47,934 bases of DNA from CAZTHK01 sp964613215 (GTDB lineage Bacteria > Krumholzibacteriota > Krumholzibacteriia > Krumholzibacteriales > CAZTHK01), in the NCBI GenBank assembly GCA_964613215.1, contig CAZTHK010000026.1, positions 1-47,934 of the forward strand, written 5' to 3'. Made by a program: the position numbers and the translations under genes. The notes beneath the pieces are model-generated. The model was given only the letters and a program-made list of their open reading frames with translations, was not told the DNA's origin and searched no databases. How positions within the stretch are numbered: position 1 is the stretch's first letter; each line of letters opens with the position of its first letter. Shown here in pieces: positions 43,393 through 47,934 of this stretch.

Positions 43393-44880
43393 TTACCCGC
43401 CGGCTTTCTTCGTCTCAACAAATGATTCCGGCACTGTTCTGACTGCCGTCTCCATCTCCCCGGTGCTCCTGCTCCCCTTCCAACCGGAATATTCACCATT
43501 CCAGCAGTACAGGCAGAGTTTATTCCTTGGCAACCCGATAGCCTTGACCATATCCTCGATGGTCTGGTATCTAAGGGTGGATACCTGCAGGTCCTCAGCT
43601 ATCCATTCCACCATCCGGGCGTATTCCTCCGTCCGGTGATTAACATATCCGGAAACATCCTCCACCTCTCCACCTTCGATACTTCGGATGGCCCGGCGGG
43701 CAGCCAGCTCATCGATATCCCTGGTGGAAAGATTGAACCGGCAGGGGAACATCAGCGGCGGGCAGGCGGGCCGGACATGTATCTTTCTGGCACCCGCCTC
43801 CCACAGTTTTTTTACCGTGAAATTCTTGAGCTGGGTTCCACGTACAACTGAATCCTCACACAGCACAATCTGGTTATCCCTGATAATCTCCTTATTGGGT
43901 ACCAGTTTCATCCTGGCCACATGATCCCTGGTAGCCTGGGAGGGGGGTATGTAGCTGCGGCCGTAACCGGGGGTATACTTTACCAGGGGACGCCGGTACG
44001 GTTTTCCCGATTCCATTGCGTATCCCACCGCATGCCCCACTCCGGAATCGGGCACCCCGGCCACCACATCCACCTCTATATCATCATCCCTTCTGGCCAG
44101 GTATCTGCCGCATCTTTCCCTCACAGTCTCAACATTGATTCCCTTATAGCAGGTAGTCGGAAAACCGGTATATATCCACAGAAATGCACATATCTGCTCC
44201 TCCTCCCCGCTGCCGACCCTCTGGTGTATTCCATCCCGGTCTACGAAAACCACCTCTCCGGGACCCAGAAATTTCTCTATCCTGAAACCATTGTTCAGGA
44301 AGGCGGTGGTCTCGGAGGTAACCGCCCAGCCTCCCTTACCCTTTCCTATGGTCAGGGGAAAGTAACCCAGCCGGTCCCTGGCAGCGTATAATCCATCCTC
44401 CCTCAGGATCAGCAGGGAGCAGGAACCTTCGATCATCCCGAACATCCTCTCTATCCCGTCTACGATATCATCCCCCTGGCTGATCAGCTTGGCCACCAGC
44501 TCGGTCATGTTGATTCCGTTACTGCCCACCTCACTGAAGGTAATCCCCCTGCTCATCAGATCCGAGGCCAGCTCGCCGGCGTTGTCTATATAACCGTCGG
44601 TAACCAGGCAGAATGGGCCCGATCTGGAATTGAGGAAGATGGGCTGTTCGTCCATGGCGCTGATTACCCCGATCCCCAGATTGCCCCTCACCCTGTTGAT
44701 ATCCTCATAGAATTTGGACTTGAACTGCGACTGGTTGATATTATGAATCTGCCGGTTGAATCCATCCCCGTAAACTGCTATGCCGCCGAACTGAGTTCCC
44801 AGGTGAGAATGATAATCAACCCCGTACATCAGAACATCGGTACAATCACTTTCTGAAACAACTCCGAAAAGCCCGCTCAT
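43393..44880 (-). CDS. PurF-like amidophosphoribosyltransferase family protein with Ser instead of the nucleophile Cys
   Basis: PurF makes phosphoribosylamine from PRPP and glutamine. This 495-residue protein has the two-domain plan: a class II glutaminase-like N-terminus and a phosphoribosyltransferase domain with the PRPP loop CEDSVVRGTQ (341-350). The glutaminase domain begins MSGLFGVVS, so the Cys2 nucleophile of MCGIFG-type enzymes is Ser. DYHSHLGTQFGG resembles a PurF-like subclass annotated in other bacteria that also starts without Cys. It may use free ammonia, or have a different role. The C-terminus has a conserved-looking cysteine pair in LCLYCWNGEYSGW. A ribosome site (CGGAGG) and a good promoter precede it. 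It heads an operon with the deformylase-like gene and asnA. Confidence 0.88.
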   Translation of the reverse strand: MSGLFGVVSESDCTDVLMYGVDYHSHLGTQFGGIAVYGDGFNRQIHNINQSQFKSKFYEDINRVRGNLGIGVISAMDEQPIFLNSRSGPFCLVTDGYIDNAGELASDLMSRGITFSEVGSNGINMTELVAKLISQGDDIVDGIERMFGMIEGSCSLLILREDGLYAARDRLGYFPLTIGKGKGGWAVTSETTAFLNNGFRIEKFLGPGEVVFVDRDGIHQRVGSGEEEQICAFLWIYTGFPTTCYKGINVETVRERCGRYLARRDDDIEVDVVAGVPDSGVGHAVGYAMESGKPYRRPLVKYTPGYGRSYIPPSQATRDHVARMKLVPNKEIIRDNQIVLCEDSVVRGTQLKNFTVKKLWEAGARKIHVRPACPPLMFPCRFNLSTRDIDELAARRAIRSIEGGEVEDVSGYVNHRTEEYARMVEWIAEDLQVSTLRYQTIEDMVKAIGLPRNKLCLYCWNGEYSGWKGSRSTGEMETAVRTVPESFVETKKAGG

Positions 44881-44921
44881 TGATAACCTCCGACAACTCT
44901 CATAATCAAGGATAAAAAAAT

Positions 44922-44950
44922 ATAGTATAAAAAAAGGGCGGGTAACTCAA
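44922..44950 (-). promoter_or_regulatory. Candidate promoter of the PurF-like/def/asnA operon
   Basis: On the minus strand TTGAGT (44945-44950) and TACTAT (44922-44927) are 17 bases apart, with a T7 tract in the spacer. The start site would be about 35 bases before the PurF-like ATG. Two copies of an inverted repeat lie just upstream. Confidence 0.5.
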
Positions 44951-44977
44951 CCATTTTTATGGTTCCTTCTCTTTTGC

Positions 44978-45051
44978 GGTTTCAGTGTCGAAACCAGGCG
45001 AGCCATGCATGAATATATTAATTGACTTTTTCCGGTTTCAGCGGTGAAACC
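44978..45051. repeat. Two copies of the inverted repeat GGTTTC-N6-GAAACC
   Basis: Copy 1 spans 44978-44995 and copy 2 spans 45034-45051, exactly 56 bases apart start to start. Both share the extended core CGGTTTCAG-N4-5-GAAACCAG while the centre differs (AGTGTC against AGCGGT), so symmetry rather than plain duplication has been conserved. Their centres lie about 70 and 127 bases upstream of the predicted transcription start of the PurF-like operon, as expected for binding sites of a dimeric regulator. Confidence 0.6.
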
Positions 45052-45171
45052 AGATGACGGATAAATTGCCGCTGGCAGAATTAACCGGAATCTAAATCAA
45101 TTAATCTAATTCAGTTCCGACGTCGGACTGATATTATGTTAACCAATGTCATGTTATCTACGGAATCAGGC

Positions 45172-45420
45172 TTATCTGCGAAGTTTGCCCGGAATTATGA
45201 TAATAATCAGGGCCGCTGCCAGCACCAGTACCATTAAGCGGATACCCAACAGCCGGCCTTGCTGATTGTACCGTAAGCCCTGACAGGAAGGGCACAACGC
45301 CATCACTGGTGAAGTAACGAGCCGGATCAATAAAGTGAGTATTTCGCTCAACCTGTTTGCAACAGATAAAAACACATCAACAGGAGCTGCAGGGATATCT
45401 GTTTTCTGTTGACAAGCCAC
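45172..45420 (-). CDS. Doubtful small membrane protein
   Basis: An 82-residue frame in an otherwise gene-free stretch. It has a CPSCQG knuckle and a single hydrophobic helix (LMVLVLAAALIIIIIP) with a basic end (KLRR), which would suit a tail-anchored protein. The start would be GTG with no well-spaced ribosome site, and codon use differs from neighbouring genes. I would not rely on it without homologues. Confidence 0.25.
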   Translation of the reverse strand: MACQQKTDIPAAPVDVFLSVANRLSEILTLLIRLVTSPVMALCPSCQGLRYNQQGRLLGIRLMVLVLAAALIIIIIPGKLRR

Positions 45421-45697
45421 CTCTATTAGCTTTTATGTGCTTTGCGATATTTGTGAAACTACTTGAAATAGACATATAGCTATCTCCCCAAAGCTTCGGT
45501 ATATTTTTCAGCTGATCCTTCCCGGAAAATTTGGTGTAATAATTTTTTCCGTATGTTAACGTACCAGTTGCTGAAATTAATATCTGTCCGGTGCTTTACT
45601 TTCGGGATATTATCAAATCTATGAGTTGTATCCTTTCCGGCATGCGCCCGGCTACCGGAAAGATGCTGTGGTTAAACCTTTAACCGGGGAGAGTAAC
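45421..45697 (+). other. Leader region of the aminopeptidase gene
   Basis: An AT-rich region between the doubtful small frame and the aminopeptidase. A perfect TTGACA at 45409-45414 is followed 17 bases later by TTTATG, a poor -10, so a promoter here is possible but weak. With the adjoining gap the gene-free stretch from 44881 to 45697 is over 800 bases if the small frame is not real. No RNA gene was recognised. Confidence 0.35.
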
Positions 45698-46660
45698 ATG
45701 GATGATGAAATGTATAAGGCCGCACATACTGCCTTGAAGGACTGCATGAAGCTCAAAAGTGACGAGCTGCTGCTGGTGGTAACCGACACCGAGCTGGAGA
45801 AGATAGGAGAGGCCTTCTTCAAGGCCGGCAAAGCACTTGATGCCGTGCCCATGATTATCAAGATGTACCCCCTGAGCCGGAACGGGGAAGAACCGCCCGG
45901 GACGGTAAGCCGGGCTATGGCAAACAGTGACGTGGTGGTAGCACCCACCGCCATGTCCATCACCCATACCGGGGCCAGAAGGAATGCCTGTTCCGCCGGA
46001 GCCAGGGTGGCCACCATGCCCGGTATTACCGAGGACACCATGATCCGGGGTCTCAATGCCGATTACTACGCTATCGCCGAGAGAACCAGGAGGATGGCGG
46101 AGATACTGGACTCGGCGGATACAGCTCATATAACCACCCCTCTGGGCACAGACATAACCATTCCGATCAAGGGAATCAAATCCATAGCCTCTACCGGACT
46201 GATGCACGAACCGGGGTCCTTCGGGAATCTGCCCTCCGGGGAGGCCTATCTGATGCCGGTGGAGGGTGCCAGTGAAGGGGTATTCATAGTGGATGGCTCC
46301 ATGGCCGGGATAGGAAATCTTCAGGGCAAGACCCCCATTACCATAAAGGTGGAGAAGGGGATGGCCACCGGGATAACCGGAGGACCGGAGGCGGATGAAC
46401 TGCGGGAAAAACTGGAATCGGTAGGACCCAAAGCATTCAACACCGCCGAGCTGGGGATAGGAACAAATGATGCCGCTACCATCGTAGGAACCATCCTGGA
46501 GGATGAAAAGGTCATGGGTACAGTCCATATTGCTCTGGGAAACAATATGTCCATGGGGGGAACGGTGAATGTTCCCATACACCTGGACGGGGTAATGAAC
46601 CAACCCACCCTGGAGCTGGATGGCAAAGTTATAATGAAGGAGGGCAAGCTGAATATCTAG
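45698..46660 (+). CDS. Aminopeptidase, M29-like (leucyl aminopeptidase family)
   Basis: A 320-residue cytoplasmic metallo-aminopeptidase-like protein. The N-terminal domain contains VVVAPTAMSITHTGARR. The C-terminal catalytic region carries the expected metal-ligand segments: NLPSGEAYLMP, ELGIGTN and TVHIALGNNMSMGGTVNVP followed by HLDGVM. These match small M29-type proteins annotated as leucyl aminopeptidases, which remove N-terminal residues from peptides. ATG 45698 is chosen because GGGGAG lies 6 bases upstream; the frame is open for 24 more codons without support. There is no signal peptide, so it may finish the degradation of peptides released by the two exported S9 peptidases. Monocistronic as far as can be seen. 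Confidence 0.88.
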   Translation: MDDEMYKAAHTALKDCMKLKSDELLLVVTDTELEKIGEAFFKAGKALDAVPMIIKMYPLSRNGEEPPGTVSRAMANSDVVVAPTAMSITHTGARRNACSAGARVATMPGITEDTMIRGLNADYYAIAERTRRMAEILDSADTAHITTPLGTDITIPIKGIKSIASTGLMHEPGSFGNLPSGEAYLMPVEGASEGVFIVDGSMAGIGNLQGKTPITIKVEKGMATGITGGPEADELREKLESVGPKAFNTAELGIGTNDAATIVGTILEDEKVMGTVHIALGNNMSMGGTVNVPIHLDGVMNQPTLELDGKVIMKEGKLNI

Positions 46661-46902
46661 TCCCGGTCTGCAAGAAATATATCTGGATCTGTGTTGATAT
46701 GTCCGGCGGCGGATATCTCTCTGTATTTTGACCGGTTGTTAATGCTATCAACCGTAATGTTATTAATTCCGGAACAGCCGAATTTGCCGGTTTTACCAAA
46801 TCCGGTAATATTCATCCCGGTCAATTTTACTTTTACGATATGCAGCCGGTTAAAACATCCGCTCAACAGCATGATCTGCCACATTCTGAAAAGGGAGAAT
46901 AA

Positions 46903-47526
46903 TTGCGTATAGTAATAACCGGCAAACCGGGTTCGGGCAAGGGTACCCAGGCAAGACTTCTCTCACAGAAATTCGGTCTGGAACACCTCTCCAGCGGAGA
47001 GATACTCCGCCGTGAAATCAGCGAGGGAACCCCTCTGGGCAAAAAGGTGGAGGAATATGTCAGAAGGGGTGAGATCGGTCCGGGGGAACTGATAGCCCGG
47101 GCAGTTCTGAATCACATGGAGAAGAAGGGAGCCGGCGGCAACTATGTACTGGATGGATTCCCACGCACACTGCAGCAGGCCGGGGAGCTGGACAGAAAAT
47201 TCCCTCCCTCCGTATGCATTTTGCTCTCAGTTCCCAATGAGGCGGTCATCTCACGGCTCTCCGGGCGGATGAACTGCCCCCGCTGCGGAGCGGTTTATCA
47301 GTCAGGTCTCTCGGAAAAAAATACGAATTCCCGCTGTGATCAATGTGGGGCAATCCTGGTCAGGAGAAAGGACGATACGCCCGAATCGATAAACCGCCGC
47401 CTGGAAGTATTCCGGAAGGATATGACCCCGGTTATAGATTTCTACAGGGAATCGGGCCGTCTGGCAGAGGTGGACGGAACTACACCTCCGGAGGATGTAC
47501 ATATTCAGATTGCCGGTCTCCTGTAA
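46903..47526 (+). CDS. adk: Adenylate kinase, zinc-binding LID type
   Basis: Interconverts ATP, ADP and AMP. The 207-residue protein has the P-loop GKPGSGKGT (7-15), the AMP-binding region LSSGEILR, DGFPRTLQQ (84-92) and an extended LID domain with four cysteines, C125-x2-C128 and C145-x2-C148, which bind structural zinc as in Gram-positive and some other bacterial enzymes. The start is TTG with GGGAG 5 bases upstream. The gene is not flanked by secY or ribosomal protein genes as in many bacteria, and the GKPGSGKGT/ITGKPG variant differs slightly from the usual GPPGAGKGT, so it could be a paralogue rather than the only adenylate kinase. Confidence 0.93.
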   Translation: MRIVITGKPGSGKGTQARLLSQKFGLEHLSSGEILRREISEGTPLGKKVEEYVRRGEIGPGELIARAVLNHMEKKGAGGNYVLDGFPRTLQQAGELDRKFPPSVCILLSVPNEAVISRLSGRMNCPRCGAVYQSGLSEKNTNSRCDQCGAILVRRKDDTPESINRRLEVFRKDMTPVIDFYRESGRLAEVDGTTPPEDVHIQIAGLL

Positions 47527-47815
47527 ATTATATGCTCACGGTCTTATCCCTTTACGGTCGGATGCAATTCCACCTGCGCCAAGCATTTTCCCTCCCGGCT
47601 CTCATACCTGAGAATACATCTCCTCACTTCTTAAGACAGACTCAATTTAATACAAGAACAAAATGATTCGGCCGGGCTGAATCTGTTAGAGATTTAATAT
47701 TCTGATTGGGATAACCGCTATTTTATAACTTTAAAATTAGCATTGAACCGGAAGAATTCCCGGAGCATCCTGATAAACATCCAGCAGAAATATAAGCTCC
47801 GGGTTTCTTAAAAAT
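47527..47815. other. Intergenic region, nothing recognised
   Basis: AT-rich non-coding DNA after adk, in a convergent position relative to the gene entering from the right edge. No hairpin with a U-run was found for adk, and no small gene with a ribosome site. Confidence 0.35.
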
Positions 47816-47842
47816 GGGCCGGGGATCCAACATCCCCGGCCC
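47816..47842 (-). terminator. Rho-independent terminator (minus strand)
   Basis: GGGCCGGGGAT (47816-47826) and ATCCCCGGCCC (47832-47842) form a perfect 11-bp GC-rich stem with a 5-base loop. Read on the minus strand the stem is followed by ATTTTTAAG, a short U-run. It lies 12 bases after a minus-strand stop codon at 47855-47857, so it probably ends the gene entering from the right edge. Confidence 0.75.
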
Positions 47843-47854
47843 CCATCTAACCGG

Positions 47855-47934
47855 TTATACCGTAAAAGAGGTAAGTGCGCTCGTAGAGTAGGATTCAGGC
47901 GCCGTTGCTACAGGTTCCGGGTGGCAATTCCCGC
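47855..47934 (-). CDS. C-terminal end of a gene running off the right edge
   Basis: A minus-strand frame is open from the window edge to a TAA at 47855-47857 and encodes a C-terminus ending ESYSTSALTSFTV. The main support is the strong terminator hairpin 12 bases downstream on the same strand. Only 25 residues are visible and no family can be named. Confidence 0.45.
   Translation of the reverse strand, partial: GNCHPEPVATAPESYSTSALTSFTV

Noticed and set aside
46691..46912. A 73-residue open frame upstream of adk
   Set aside because: It has no ribosome site, overlaps the adk start and has a composition typical of non-coding DNA.

Overview
This 47.9 kb window looks like chromosomal DNA from an uncultured Gram-negative bacterium. 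The evidence is a lipobox lipoprotein with a LolA-like fold, a small outer-membrane beta-barrel of the PorT/OmpA-like type, exported PD40-propeller S9 peptidases, and a periplasmic two-component propeller sensor fused to a histidine kinase and receiver. Together these suggest the FCB side of the bacterial tree, but this is inference: no rRNA, tRNA or ribosomal protein gene is visible. Genes use strong GGAGG-type ribosome binding sites, TTG and GTG starts are frequent, and the tetramer CCGG is strikingly common. I see no phage, insertion sequence, CRISPR array or tRNA.

Layout, left to right. A truncated DNA polymerase X gene and a universal stress protein (minus strand) precede an operon-like trio: S9 peptidase, Tat-exported iron-sulfur aldo/keto reductase and lipoprotein (2140-6303). 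A PAS histidine kinase follows on the minus strand. Next is an unusual minus-strand set (8239-11772): a SAM methyltransferase, a PaaK/CapK-type adenylate-forming ligase fused to an aspartate-decarboxylase (PanD) domain, and a free-standing PanD. The two PanD units lack complementary active-site residues. After a beta-barrel gene comes a tightly overlapping four-gene operon (13252-17132): an SPFH/virion-core-like protein with three zinc ribbons, followed by three proteins that each carry one zinc ribbon of identical cysteine spacing, two of them with membrane segments. Then come a GAF-PP2C phosphatase and an MscS channel.

From 20409 to 29438 lies a surface-glycan or glycolipid cluster: flippase, sulfotransferase-like protein, asparagine-synthetase-like PP-loop protein without a glutaminase domain, AsnB, nucleotidyltransferase, CDP-alcohol phosphotransferase with an altered catalytic motif, and a GT4 glycosyltransferase. 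It reads as a pathway that builds, amidates and phosphodiester-links a glycan or lipid head group. Patatin and PAP2 lipid hydrolases, an exported nitroreductase, two GT-C type membrane glycosyltransferases and a 1171-residue hybrid sensor kinase follow.

The right third (39539-44880, minus strand) holds a second S9 peptidase, ammonia-dependent asparagine synthetase AsnA, a peptide deformylase family protein and a PurF-like protein whose N-terminal nucleophile cysteine is serine. The PurF-like gene has a good promoter with two copies of an inverted repeat upstream. The window ends with an M29-type aminopeptidase, a zinc-type adenylate kinase, and a probable terminator plus the C-terminus of a gene entering from the right edge.

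The two best candidates for undescribed biology are the split/complementary PanD pair with its fused ligase, and the SPFH-zinc-ribbon operon.
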